Source: Canna indica (taxonomy: Eukaryota > Streptophyta > Magnoliopsida > Zingiberales > Cannaceae). Taken from it: a DNA stretch of 64,000 nt. Shown in pieces: positions 20,791 to 31,960 of this stretch. The DNA lies in the NCBI GenBank assembly GCA_034359265.1, contig CP136890.1, positions 53,313,501-53,377,500 on the forward strand, in the 5' to 3' direction. The position numbers and the translations under genes were made by a program. The stretch's first letter is position 1. Each line of letters begins with the position of its first letter. Below the pieces are notes generated by a model. The model was not told where the DNA came from and did not search any database. It worked only from the letters and a program-made list of their open reading frames with translations.

Positions 20791-21132
20791 TTGTCCTTGT
20801 GGACTCATGGTTTTATTTGTCTTTGTTTTGCAGAGCCTGACTACTGAGGTATGGCTTGATGGCGTGGCGCGGTTGGAGTGCAGGTGGTGACACAGATCTT
20901 GCAGCAGGAAGTTTCAAAGTCGTAGTCGTGTAGTGAGAGTTTTAGTTCATGCACTGTGTCGTATTCTTTGATCGTTGAGTTGTAAGTTTTTTTTTCAACA
21001 TTTAATAAAGTTTAGCAGACCTCATTTATATTGTCTATGTTAGTCTGATTGCATATTGTTATTTTGTTCATGAGTGCATGTGGTAGGCTTCGGGGCACAA
21101 ACACCTACCCTGGCCGGTCACGCGACCCTGAG
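20791..21132 (+). mobile_element. Gypsy D LTR fragment at the 3' side
   Basis: Matches 17702-18045, including the acceptor-like TTTTGCAG/AGCCTGAC, but stops at 'cgaccctgag' without the final GGCATGACA. It joins RNase H on its left, consistent with a deletion from RNase H into the 3' LTR. A Copia LTR fragment follows at 21133. Confidence 0.8.
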
Positions 21133-22009
21133 TGATGTTAGGATGGACTTATGCCTTTTCACTAAGGCAACTACTAACTCTTCATAAAAGCAATTATAAC
21201 AAATAAGAACCAAATATAAGTGAAAGAAAATAATAAAGATCTCAAAATAAAAACAAACATAGTAGGAGCTCTTTGCTTGCTGCCCCCCTAGTCCTTCAAG
21301 GCCTCAAAAGGATGATTCAAGGATGCTTGATGGCTTGAGGAAGTGGAGAGGGCTCAAGAGTGATGTTGATTGAGGTTAGGGTATAAAACTAAAGGAAAAT
21401 AGCTCAATCAATGAAGGATAGACTCAATTAATGGTTCAAGAAAATTGGAGGCAGAATTGAGGCTTCTATTTATGAGTCATAGAATGGGGGTTGTTACAAG
21501 CGTTGCAACGAATATAAAACTATTAGTTGCGTCCGCCGGTCGATCCTTCAATCAAAGGTTCAATCGGTCGAACCTTCAGGCAGACATCGACCCAACGTCT
21601 ACTGTGGGTTTCCGCTTGAATTCGATCGCTTGTCGGCCAGGGGTCGATCGACTGACCATTTGGCCGAACATTCGACCGAAACACTACTAATGCTAATTTT
21701 TCACTGATTTGTTTTACTCTGGTTCATTTTTGGGTTTCGATAGGGTTTTAACTTTGCATAAATACATGGAGATGGATGATGGCCTGAGAAGTATTTTACA
21801 TCAAAATCTAAGCCTAGACCTAACTTCCGACTTGATCGCCTCTGAAGCCGTCGATAATTGAATTTCTATGATTTCTCCATGATTTTCCGAAGAACTTCGC
21901 GCCCGTATCGATCGGCCAACCTGAGATCAAATACTTGATAAGCCCATTAGAATAAGTTTGTTATCATCAAAATTAAGATGGTGACCAAGGTTGAAAACCT
22001 TAGGCAAAC
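21133..22009 (-). mobile_element. Copia LTR fragment
   Basis: Minus orientation. Its right end (minus-strand start) reads 'TTTGCCTAAGGTTTTC AACCTTGG', with 'TTTTGATGATAACAAAC', as in the C2 and 26428 LTRs. It has GGTCGATC-type palindromes near 21535-21660. The U5 end with the C-run is missing, so it is truncated on the left. Confidence 0.72.
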
Positions 22010-23154
22010 AAGAGCTTGAATGCAGCAACATGGACATGCATGGACATGCCGCAACATAATCACAGTTCTCATTTACGGACAAAATTGGAACAGGTGTTTC
22101 CTATTCAAACGAATTAGAAGTACTAGAGGAAGGAGTTCCTCGGAACCCTAATTTGTAGGGCAAGACACGAGATAAGTTAGACCCGACCTTTGGTCCGATT
22201 CAAGTTGAACCGAACTGAACCCATGGTTCGGTTCAAGGATTGAACCGGCCAATGGTTCAATGTCACTTGGCTCATATAATGTGGGAAACATAAATTTAAT
22301 TTCTATTTTGCATAGAAATCCTGATTCAAATTTGAATTCGAATCACGGGAGACCAAGCTTGGTCTCCCCATGCATTTAACCTCCCTATTAAATAGAGAGA
22401 TTAGTTTAGACTCCCTATTTGATAGGGAGATAAATTTATTTATCCCTATCAGATAGGGAGTAAATTAATTCATCCATATCAGATTGGGAATAACTTGGAG
22501 GTAAACCCCAGAATTTTGATTTTTGGGGTGTGTTCAAATTTGAACAGGGGCGACTATTGTAGCCGTCCATGGGAGTTTATTTAATGGTGGTGGCCGACCA
22601 CCCCATGAGAGAGGGATCTCAAATTAATTTAATCTCCTCCAAGCTCTAGTCGCACCTAGGATTTCCACCTCTCACCCACCCGCTAGCTTGGTGAAGCTCC
22701 GCCAGATTGTTCCGTCATTGAAAATCACTATTGGATTAAATCTTTGGAGGAGTCCAACATTCCAGCAAGGTATTCTTCCCTTGTGTGAATTCATTTTGTC
22801 GTTTCTCATCTTATTTCTCTGTTTGCTCGCTGCACGGTTCTTGGTGGAAGGGCCGGCCCTATTTTGATGCAAATCGGAGTTGATAAACTTGTCCGTTGAG
22901 CCCTGACTAGCTTGAGAGGTCGTTACCCCTTTTGTTACGAGGTGCTTGGTGTGGACTATCATTGGAGGATGTGCACGTGTGCGTCTCGGATTCAGGATCG
23001 AAGTAGTCTCTTTGCCTTGCGGCTTGAGGTATAAATTCTGCTCCTTCCTCTCATGTTGAATTCCTTAATATCGCTAAAGTAGATCGCTATTTTTGGGGTG
23101 TTCTTGATTTTTTAAATCGCTATTTTCCGTTGTGTTTCCTCTCCACACCCAACA
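22010..23154 (+). mobile_element. 5' LTR of Copia H
   Basis: Ends CCACACCCAACA at 23154 with a primer site following. The start is not clear because a Copia LTR fragment abuts it. It contains 'gggagaccaagcttggtctccc' (a 20-bp inverted repeat near 22347), imperfect 'ccctat.tgatagggag' repeats at 22380-22460, and U5 text that is matched in reverse orientation at 29656-29900. Confidence 0.78.
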
Positions 23155-23155
23155 G

Positions 23156-23167
23156 TGGTATTAGAGT
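23156..23167 (+). other. Primer-binding site of Copia H
   Basis: TGGTATTAGAGT, two mismatches from the initiator tRNA-Met site, one base after the LTR end. Confidence 0.75.
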
Positions 23168-24600
23168 TACCTTTAGCGAGTTTTGGAATTCTGTTTTAAC
23201 ATTATTGTTGCGTTTATGAACCGTTCGTGTCCAAAACGTGTTGCTACTATTGTTGAGTTTTCAGAGGCTTTTTGAGTTGATCGTAGGCATCACGGCTCAA
23301 GCGTTGAGTCGGGGATGAAGCCTATTGTTCATTTCCTTTCAGGACATAATAGAAACTCAAAATCCTTATGGCTAGATGGTTGAACAGCTCCGAAAAGCTG
23401 AATTTTTAGCTTTCTTCGTGTGACACGTTTTAGATGGGAACGTAACTCGATTAGCGTGATTTTAGGTTCTATTTTTTTCCTTTCCCTTTGCTTATTAGAG
23501 AAGATGCATAAAATGGTGATTATGGACTAGCCCTATGTGCATGTGACCGGGTGTAAATCTAGTTGTGATGATTGCTTGTAATTTTTTGAAATTTTGGCAT
23601 TGTATCATTTAAATATGGCCTGCGTACCCCTGCTTTCACATTGAGAAATCTGATTGCAAATCTCTTCTCCCTCTCCTTAAACCTCTCCCCATGGGTTGTT
23701 TGGGATATTCTTCTTTTAATTATGTAAAATTAGAAGTTTGGGGTAGGTTATACTTGGCTTGTTGCCCCATTTCATTGCGCACGGAGAGGAGTTCAGGACC
23801 ATGGAGATGGCGGATTGAACCTCGTGAAGGCGCTATTTGAACCAGCAACCCACATGTGGATTTTTTATAGCACCTTGGAGAGACGACGCTTCCAAGAACC
23901 CTAGGATGATGGCCATGATTCACCCCGTGGCTCGGGTGGATCGTTTTGTATATCCATAATCATCCTTATTGTTCTTCATGCTTTTATTTACTGCTTATGC
24001 TGCAAGTTGTTGTTAGCCTAGATAAAATAACTGCATGAAAGAACCCTCCATCAACATTGAGTTCGAATGGCTAAGGTATTAAGAATACCAGTCATGCCTT
24101 CCATCGTTATGGGGAGTAGAGTGTGTCTATGAACGCGGTGGGTTTGTTGTGCGTACATGGCCCGCTGTGCAAGTTGACACGATGCACCCTATATGGCACA
24201 TGAGATGTGTCTCTACTATTGACTTGAACATGACTTACCTTGTTGAGCTACACCCAATGGTAGTTGTTTTCTCACCGGGGTATAAGAACGATGGGTCCGA
24301 CTCAACTAGGGTTCTACGGTTTGTTAAGCACACACAAGGCCTATCCATGGACCTATTAGGGTTTGTCATGTTAGATGTGAGACCCGAGTAAGAGAAGTGG
24401 GGTTCCATCTTCCCCTAAAGAAGTCTACCAACGAGGGCTTCCCGCTTCCAAACCGAAGGGTCATTTGGGAACCGTGGAAATTGGTGGCAGTCATGATTAA
24501 TTAAAAGACCTCGAAAATCATGTATATATATAATATCTGCTCATTTATGTCTTTCTTTTCATTGTAGCATATTTATTATCACCACGACATTACTATCATT
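23168..24600 (+). other. Long untranslated leader of Copia H
   Basis: About 1.4 kb between the primer site and the first gag-like text. Short open frames only, and none resembles a protein. Long leaders occur in several Copia lineages. I see no further feature. Confidence 0.55.
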
Positions 24601-26427
24601 GCGTAGAATTCTTGATGCTAACAAAATTTGAGGGCCGTCCTCGCTCAGGAGATAGTCTCCTACGTTCTTGATAATTCAGCACTGGTGGATCCCCTTATGG
24701 AAGGGAACAACACCCTAGGAGATAGGCTCTCTTATAAGAATTGGTAAGATGATAGAACACACATGAAGTCTATCATGCTAGCATCCATGAGTGATGGATT
24801 GTCGAGACAACATGAAAAGATGGATGCCAAGGCTATCCTACTCCACCTCAATGAGTTGTATGGTGAGCAAATCACGACTACTTAGTACAAGCTGTCTAAG
24901 TGACTCTTCTGTGCCAAACTAGAGGAAGGCACTCCAGTCGAGACTCATGTCCACAAACTAACCAATTTGATTGAGGAGCTAGAGAGGTTGGGCTTCGCCA
25001 CAAATGAGGAACTGACTCAGGACATAGTACTCCAATCCCTCCTGGTTTCGTTTTCACAGTTTATAACTTCCACATGAACAAGCGGGATGACTCACTTCCC
25101 GAGCTCCTTAATATGCCTCACTTCTTGAGTCCCACCTTGTGAAGGTTAAGGGCAGAGTCTTGTTAGTGGGAGATGCCTCTGAGGCAAATAAACGCTCTGT
25201 TGAGAACAAAGGAAAGAATAAAACTTTGAAACCTAAGAAAGATATCAAGAAGAAAGGCAAGGTGTTACCAAAGACACCTTTTTTCATTGTGGTAAAGAAG
25301 GTCACAAGAAGCGCAACTATAAGGAGTATATTGCAGAGATAAGACAGAAGAGGGCTTTCGAATCGCCCTCTTTAGGTGCATTTGTTATTGAATAAATTTA
25401 TTATTAAGCAATTCTACTTCAAGGGTATTAGATATTGGTTGTGGTTCTCATATCTACAATTCGTTGCTGGAGCTGAGAAGAAGTAGAAGACTGGACAAAG
25501 GCGATTACGACCTTCGGGTAGGCAATGACGCAAGAGTTGCAACTTTAGCCGTAGGAACCTATTGTTTAGATTTGCCTTATAGCAAGATTGTTGAGATGAA
25601 TAATTGTTATTTCGTTTCAGTATTAATAAAAAAACCATTATTTTTGTTCATTCGTTACATGAACAAGGCTATGAAATGTCTTTAAAAAGCAATAGTTGCC
25701 TAATATACCATTTTAATATGTTATATGCAACTCGACGCATTGTGAATGGCTCAATATCTTGAAATGTTAGTGATAATGTATTTCATATGAAATGAACGCA
25801 AAAGAAGATAAAATGAACCTAACCTATCCGTGGCTTTTAAGACTTGGACAAAGAATGAGTACTTTGACCCATGCGATTATAAATCATTGTCAACTTGAGA
25901 ATTGTGTCTCAAAGACAAAATGACAGAGTCTATGTTCACCAGAACTGGTGAAAGGGTCGTTGAGTTGTTAGAATTGGCTCACATAGGTGTTCAAGGAGTG
26001 TAAAGGTGAAGTTAAGAAACAAAATGGAAAAAGTATTATAGGCCTTCAATCAGACCAAGGTGGGGAATACTTATCCACTGTGTTTTTTAAATATCTCAAG
26101 GATAATGGAATTGTCTCTGAATGGACCCCTCCTAGCACACCACAACAAAATGGAGTGTCTCAAAGGAGGAATCACACCTTATTGGATATGATGTGGGTCA
26201 TGCTCTGCTTTCGATCTCTTTTTGAGAATATGCACGTGAAACGACCATATACTTCTCCATAACGTCCGTCGAATCTGAAGCATCTTAAAGATTTGGGGTT
26301 GCCCAGCATATGACAAACTAGAATAAGATCAACCAGGTATATAATTTGTGGGATACCCTAAAGAGTGTTTTGGGTATTACTCTTACTCCCCAACTAAACA
26401 AAAGGTGTTTTGCTAGGAATACATCCC
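24601..26427 (+). pseudogene. Copia H gag, zinc knuckle, protease and integrase (broken)
   Basis: UBN2 gag at about 24740-25070 ('HMKSIMLASMSDGLSRQHEK', 'LFCAKLEEGTPVETHVHKL', 'RLGFATNEELTQDIVLQSL'). A knuckle 'FHCGKEGHKKRNY' near 25285. Protease near 25430-25570 ('VLDIGCGSHIYNSL', Ser of the usual DSGCS lost; 'LRRSRRLDKGDYDLRVGN'). Gag-pre-integrase is lost. Integrase core text at 25987-26262 ('GLQSDQGGEYLS' with one catalytic Asp, 'TPQQNGVSQRRNHTLLDMM', where the expected Glu is Gln-Arg). Then 'FVGYPKECFGYYSYSPT' before the LTR at 26428. Many stops; RT and RNase H absent. Confidence 0.8.
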
Positions 26428-28002
26428 TGTTGGTGAAATGGCCTACACTAGATGGGGGGGTGAATAGTGTGTTTACTAAACTTTTAGCCAAATTCTAGTT
26501 TATCGGTTTTAATAATTTATTACAACTTAGGCAATTCACAATTCAATGATTAAATATGGAAGAGATAAGTAAGGCAATTAAACACAAATAATATATCAAT
26601 GCTAACACAATGATTTATAGTGGTTCGTCCCCAATGCCTACTCCACTACCTAAGCACCCCACTTAGGATTTCCAAAATAGTTTAACTAGATTAATTAGTT
26701 TCCTTGCCAAGAGGAATTTACACTGGAGAGTCTCCACTCTCAAACTAAAGGCACTTCCACACCCAGAAGTATTCCGCCTTCCTATCGAGAGCACTCTCCC
26801 ACATGAACCTAAGGACAACTCAACTAATCCTAGTAAACTACATTTACACTGGTGGATTTAAGCCTTAACAACAAGGCAACCACCAACTCAATCAAACCTA
26901 GCAACCTAGGTTTACTTACTTGATATACAATGAAAATAAAAAAATATAATATAATAACAATTGGAACAATAAACAAACCAAAGCATACTTAGCTCCAAAG
27001 AAACTCCCTAGTCCTCTTGATGCCTCAAATTGATGAATCGATGAACGAATAAGGCTCAATCAAGAATGCATGATGAAACTAGGGTTTGAAATGAAAAGTG
27101 GCTCAATCAAACACAAGTATCTTCAAAATATAGCTCTAGGAAAGTTGGAAGGAGTATGAAAGGCTTCCCATGGCTAGTATTTATAAGCCATGAGGGAAGG
27201 GAGCCAAAATAGCTATCCCAACGAGCAAAATTTTGCCCGTTGGCGCCGCCCGGTCGGTGGCCGGTCGACCGGCCGAGCGACTGGCCATCGATAAAGCCTT
27301 CTACCCAGTTTGGGCCAAGGCCGATCGATGGCTGACTGATGGTCTTCTGTTCGAAGTTGGCTCTTTAGTCTTCCCTAAGTCTTATATAACTTTAAGTTAA
27401 AAACTTTAAAACATAAATCTTATATAAGGATTACCCCCATTTGGATTCAATAAAAATATTTAGAAAATCAAAATCCTTAAGAATCAAAATCTAAGTTTTA
27501 AGGTCTAGTACAAATTTTTGAAAAACAAAAATTGTATAATATCTCGGGTCAAATATGAATCGGTTAAAGGCTTCTAAAAATTCATTAAAAATATGTTGTT
27601 AACTAGTTTTTACCTAAGGAACAATTATCAGGATTTTTGGTGCCAAGAAAATATCTAGGTCATATAACCCTCCAAGGAGCTCCCAAAGCTTAGTGAATTT
27701 TAGGGTCATTTTCTAATTTTTAGATTTTTCATGTTTTGGGGTTCGGGTTTAATTTTTGGGTTCTTATGCATCAAATGGAGGATTTACAACACTTGCTAAA
27801 CACCCTAAACCTAAACTCTATCTTCTCGAAGAATCTCGAGCGTCGACGAGCGTCCTTACCCATTTCTCTTATTTTTCTGATTGGGGACGTCGAGCGCTAA
27901 CCGACTTGGAACCTGAAAATAATTCTTCATAAAAACATTTGTTCCATGTTTTTTATCATCAAAATCGAGATTAAAACCAAGGTTGAAAACCTTAGGCCAA
28001 CG
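26428..28002 (-). mobile_element. Copia LTR (C2-related), solo or truncated element
   Basis: Plus-strand start TGTTGGTGAAATGGCC and the G-run/'tgaatagtgtgttt' block equal the U5 end of LTR C1 in reverse. The right end reads 'GGTTGAAAACCTTAGGCCAACG'. TATA box at 27178-27185, GGTCGACC palindromes near 27250. It interrupts Copia H integrase on the left, while Tat/Ogre text lies on the right, so its flanks are not one target. Length about 1.58 kb. Confidence 0.8.
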
Positions 28003-28112
28003 ATCACAAAGTCATATGCTAGATGCTCACCATTGACCCTCGAGTCAAACCTGTGGCACAAAAAAAGAGAAAGCTAGGAGCCGAGCATCAACAAGCGTCT
28101 CCCGATGAGACA
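28003..28112 (+). pseudogene. Tat/Ogre-type gypsy: start of reverse transcriptase
   Basis: One frame reads 'MLTIDPRVKPVAQKKRKLGAEHQQA', the well-known entry to RT in Tat-lineage gypsy elements. Only about 35 residues remain. Confidence 0.6.
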
Positions 28113-28480
28113 AGAGAAAACATTGTTGGACTGGACTAGCACTTTCGGCCCAGTCGGATTAGGCCCAAAAGTGCTCGTAATCAAGAACCAAACTCAAGAC
28201 AAGCAAGACGGCTTAGCCCGTCGCTCCGCCCGACCATATGAGGGATTCATCATTCATGTGCCCGACATCTCTGGAATCAGCCTCGACCCATTCTGAGCAA
28301 CATCCTTACAAAATTATCGGGTGATACCATCGCCAATCATCCCCTATCATGTAATATATATACAAACACGACATGCCTGAGGTAAAGGAGAGTCCAATTT
28401 CTATTACCTCTACCACAAACATATTCTGACTTGAGCGTCGAAGTGTCTTTTGCAGGTCCCCCTACTGGAGTTACACTTGA
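28113..28480 (+). mobile_element. Possible Tat-type LTR piece
   Basis: Starts TGTTGGACTGG and contains 'TTGAGCGTCGAAGTGTCTTTTGCAGGT' style U5 text (read at 28431-28460), typical of Tat LTRs. It separates RT-start text from integrase-end text. I could not find the matching LTR, so the boundaries are uncertain. Confidence 0.45.
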
Positions 28481-28539
28481 CCAGGAGACACAGCGAATCG
28501 AACACCGCTCCGACCTTCAGGCAAGAATTACTTGAAGAA

Positions 28540-29010
28540 TTACCTAAATACTTTGGAGCTACAATAGAACTACTCAATCTTCTACCGTGGAAACTCCCTA
28601 TAAGTCTTTTATGGAGCAGAAGCCATGATCACCATCAAGATAACAGAGCCCATCCTCCACTAGATGGCCTTCGAGGAGCAGAGCAATTCAAAAACCCGTC
28701 AGGTTGAGCTCGACCTCATCGAGGAAGAGCGAGAACTCGCCAAAATTAGAGAAGAGACTATGAAGCTTAGAATTGCTCGAAAGTACGACAAGCATGTCAA
28801 GCCGAGGAGTTTTGGAGAAGGGGATGTGGTCCTTTGAAAGATTGAACCCCAAAAGAAACCAGTCGGAGAAGGAAAGCTTGCCCTGAATTGGGAAGGCCCC
28901 TAGGGGATCACAGAGGTCCTCGGTAAAGGCGCCTATAGAATTGCTGAACTCTCTGAACAAGAACTCCTATGATCGTGGAATGCGACCTCTCTTCATGCCT
29001 ACTACAGCTA
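28540..29010 (+). pseudogene. Tat/Ogre-type gypsy: C-terminal integrase
   Basis: Reading with one shift: a 'TPY...GAEAMI'-like tract, then 'RQVELDLIEEERELAKIREE', 'LRIARKYDKHVKPRSFGEGDVVL', 'EPQKKPVGEGKLALNWEGP', 'EVLGKGAYRIAELSEQELL', and a terminal 'SLHAYY'. This is the GPY/F-type end of Tat-lineage integrase. It is broken by stops and has no catalytic core. Confidence 0.8.
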
Positions 29011-29521
29011 AGCTTCTTCCCTTAAACTATAAATGGTAGGTGTACTCTCTTTCCTTCATAGCAGTTTTCTCCCATTGGATTTTTCCCCTTGAAAGGTTTT
29101 AACAAGGCACCACCATGCATAGGCTGAGCTCAGCTCTCGGTGGGATATAATGCGCTGATACGACAATCATTAATAATATTGCTATCTCGTTTAAGCACAT
29201 TTTCTTCGTGTCCAGATTATTTGCATCAATCTCATAACACACACATGAGGAACCTCTACGATCTCATGATAGTTCCCACCCTGCGCCTATGCGACGCACC
29301 AATCCTCCTAGGCCTCAAGCACCCCTCTCGGATTCCCATAGCGATCAGAACTCAGTTTTCACCAGTTTGGGTCACCGGCCTCAGTGCCTATCTCGAGCTC
29401 CCTTGACCTCAACGACCAGGACTCGATTTTCAATAACTTGGCTCATCAGCTTTATCATCGCTACTTTCATCCTCAAAGCCCTTACATCGACTAAGATTCG
29501 ATTTTCATCATCCTGGTGTTA
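29011..29521 (+). other. Tat/Ogre 3' non-coding region
   Basis: Contains 'CCATTGGATTTTTCCCCTTGAAAGGTTTTAA' style text (read at 29074-29102), followed by 'CACCACCATGCATAGGCTGAGC', which usually follows integrase in Tat elements. Short frames to 29522 show no protein similarity. Confidence 0.55.
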
Positions 29522-29655
29522 GTGATATGCCCTAGAGCCCTCTTGTAATAAGGAACTCTTCATGTACGTTTCACTTATTTATGAAAGGCAATCTTTATTA
29601 CTTAGTGCTCATGTTAATTCATTTACTTGCATAAAGACTTAAACTATGTAATAAA
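29522..29655 (+). mobile_element. Copia LTR 5' end scrap (TGATATGCCCTAGAG type)
   Basis: Begins TGATATGCCCTAGAGCCC, the LTR start of a widespread Copia group in plants, and runs only about 134 bases before an H-type LTR begins. No partner seen in the window. Confidence 0.55.
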
Positions 29656-30817
29656 TGTTGGGATGAGAATAGAAAATGCAGCAGAAATAAAAATTTTAAA
29701 AATTCAAACCATCCCAAAAATAATGATCTACTTTAACAATATTAAGAAATTTAACATAGGAGAATAAGGAGAAGATATACCTCAAAACGCGGTTGGTATG
29801 ACTGCTCTTATCCCCGTTTTGAGACGCACACGTGCACGTCCTCTAACATAAGTCGACACTAAGCGCCTCGCAACAAAAATGGGCAGCGAACACCGAGGCT
29901 CGTTGTGGCTCAACGGAGAAACTTTCTCAACCCTGAAATACACTAAGGCAAGGCCGACCCTTCCACCAAGAATTGGGTGCCAAAGAGGGAAGGAGAGGGG
30001 ATGAGAAAACACTGGAACGAGAGAGAAGAGGTGAAGATACCTCGCTGTCCTCTTGGACTCCTTCAAGAACATGAAGGATGAAGGCACACCAAAGAAGAGA
30101 AGACCTTTAATTTGGCTTCTCCAAAAGCCCGGAGAGGATGAAGAAGGAGGAGGCCGGCCACCAAGGAGAAGAACTTAGGGTTCTTGGAACTCTTCCACAA
30201 AAGAACTCCTCTCAAGATTCACAATCTTTTCTTTCTTAATCTTCTTCTCTCTCTCCTTTTTTTCACACTTAGGTTCGGCCACCCTTTAACCCTTTTAAAG
30301 GGTGCGGCCACATGAGAGAAAAAAGGGGGGTTAGCCACTTGAGTTCAAATTTGAACTCACCCCGGATTTCAAAAAATCTGGGGTTTGCCTCCTTTTTAAT
30401 TTTCATATTTATTAGTTTTATAATTTATTCAAAACAAATCAAAAACTAATTAAATAGAATATTAATTTATCTACATAAATTAAATGACTATTGATAGGAA
30501 TTATATTTATCTACAAGAACTAATCACCTTAAAATAGGGATGAGATGAATCAAATTCCTATTAATTAATAGAATCATGATTTATCCAATTAAATGAAATA
30601 TTTATTAATTAGTTATTTATCTAAATAAATCAATTTCCTATTAAATCATGATTTATCTAATTAAATCAATTCCTAATTAATAGGTGTAGGCACATGGGGA
30701 AAAATCAAAATTTTCCATCCATGCAACTTTGATTCAAAATCAAACTAGTTATGTTTAATTCTTAATTAAACATAATCCCCGTCTAATGAATTAAGTTTAA
30801 TCAACCCTTTAAAATAA
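29656..30817 (-). mobile_element. Copia H-type LTR, reverse orientation
   Basis: Starts TGTTGGGATGAGAATAG and aligns with the reverse complement of 22010-23154. Shared text includes 'CCCAAAAATA.TGATCTACTTTA', 'GAGACGCACACGTGCAC' and the 'TTCAAATTTGAACT' block. AT-rich 'aattaataggaat' repeats fill 30460-30680. On its right it is cut at 30817 by the probable Helitron end. Confidence 0.7.
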
Positions 30818-30846
30818 CTAGTATAACACCCGCGCGTTGTGCGGAA
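30818..30846 (-). mobile_element. Probable Helitron 3' terminus
   Basis: On the minus strand the sequence reads CCGCACAACGCGCGG (a short GC-rich hairpin with one mismatch), a spacer GTGTTATA, then CTAG followed by T outside. A GC hairpin about ten bases before a terminal CTRR, with A/T flanks, is the Helitron 3' signature. The 5' TC end should lie to the right; I could not fix it in the AT-rich stretch up to 32950. Confidence 0.55.
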
Positions 30847-31132
30847 AACAAATAAGATCGAAATAAAAATTAAGAACTAAAATAAGGATCGAAATAATCT
30901 TAATTTAAAAGTGAAAATGTAAATTAATCTATTTATTTTTAGAATTGATCGTAATGAAAATCTTAATTGATTGATGGAATATTCTAATTAATGTATATAA
31001 TAAGTCTAATTGCCGCAGACATGCATGGAATATATTATTGACTAATTATAAGTTCTGGAGATACGATTGAGAGGGCGAAGGACACGGAGAGAAAAGATGG
31101 GAATGCCCCTGAAACAAAACCCTAACATTGTT

Positions 31133-31133
<1 letters not shown>

Positions 31134-31164
<31 letters not shown>
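31134..31164 (+). repeat. TC/CT microsatellite
   Basis: Uninterrupted (CT)15-16, directly before the minisatellite. Confidence 0.95.
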
Positions 31165-31167
<3 letters not shown>

Positions 31168-31170
31168 CTC

Positions 31171-31960
31171 AAGTCCCTAATTCCTCCCAACCTCATGTCC
31201 CTAATCCCTCTCGACTTCGTGTCCCTAATCCCTCTCTTGCCTCCTCACTGCCCTTCGGGGAAGTGTTACGCTACCGTCGAGCGATTCTAATGTCATGTCG
31301 TTGGGTCATCGATAGACCTCGCTTGGACCGGGAGATGCATTAGAGGGTTGCGGCGTGTGTTAGGACCTCGAGTCCCTAATCACTCTCAACATCGTGTCCC
31401 CAATCCCTCTCTTGCATCCTCCTTGTCCTCCACGAAGGTGCTCTGCTGTCGTAGAGTGATTATAATATCCTGTTGTTGGGCTGTCGGTAGACCTCACTCA
31501 AATCAGGAGATATGCAAGAGAGGGTTGCAGCGTGTGTTCGGGCATCGAGTCCCTAATCCCGCTCAGCCTTGTGTCCCTAATCCCTCTCTTGCCTCCTCTT
31601 TGTCCTCTGTGGAGATGTTATGCTGCCATTGAGCGATTCTAATCTAGCCGTCGGGCCATGGACAGACCTCGCTTGGACTCGGAGATGCAAGAGAGGGCTG
31701 CAACATGTGTTTAGACCTCAAGTCCCTAATTCCTCCCGATCTCGTGTTCCTAATCCCTCTCTTGCCATCTCCCTGTCCTCTGCGGAGGTGCTATGCTGTC
31801 GTTGAGCGATTCTATTCTCCTATCATCGGCCCGTCGAGCTATCGACAGACCTTGCTCGGATAGAAAGATGCAAGGGAGGATTGCAGCGTGTGTTCGGACC
31901 TCGAGTCCCTAATCCCTCTCGACATTGTGTCCCTAATCACTCCCTTGCCTCATCCTCGTC
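31171..31960 (+). repeat. Minisatellite of ~173-199-bp units, five copies
   Basis: Unit starts ('GAGTCCCTAAT' or 'AAGTCCCTAAT') at 31171, 31370, 31547, 31720 and 31903; the last copy is partial. Each unit contains 'CTAATCCCTCTCTTGCC', a 'GTCCTC..CGGAGGTG' block, 'GAGCGATTCTA' and 'GACAGACCTCGCTTGGA'. Copies have diverged by substitutions and small indels. The frames that stay open across it are by-products of the repeat. Confidence 0.9.

Noticed and set aside
25139..25342. Lys-rich 67-aa ORF as a host small basic protein.
   Set aside because: It spans the Copia H gag C-terminal tail and zinc knuckle in a shifted frame.
26423..28007. ATCCC/ATCAC flanking the Copia LTR at 26428-28002 as a target duplication.
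   Set aside because: One mismatch in five bases, and the left flank is Copia H integrase while the right is Tat RT. The flanks were not one site unless already joined, so I do not claim it.
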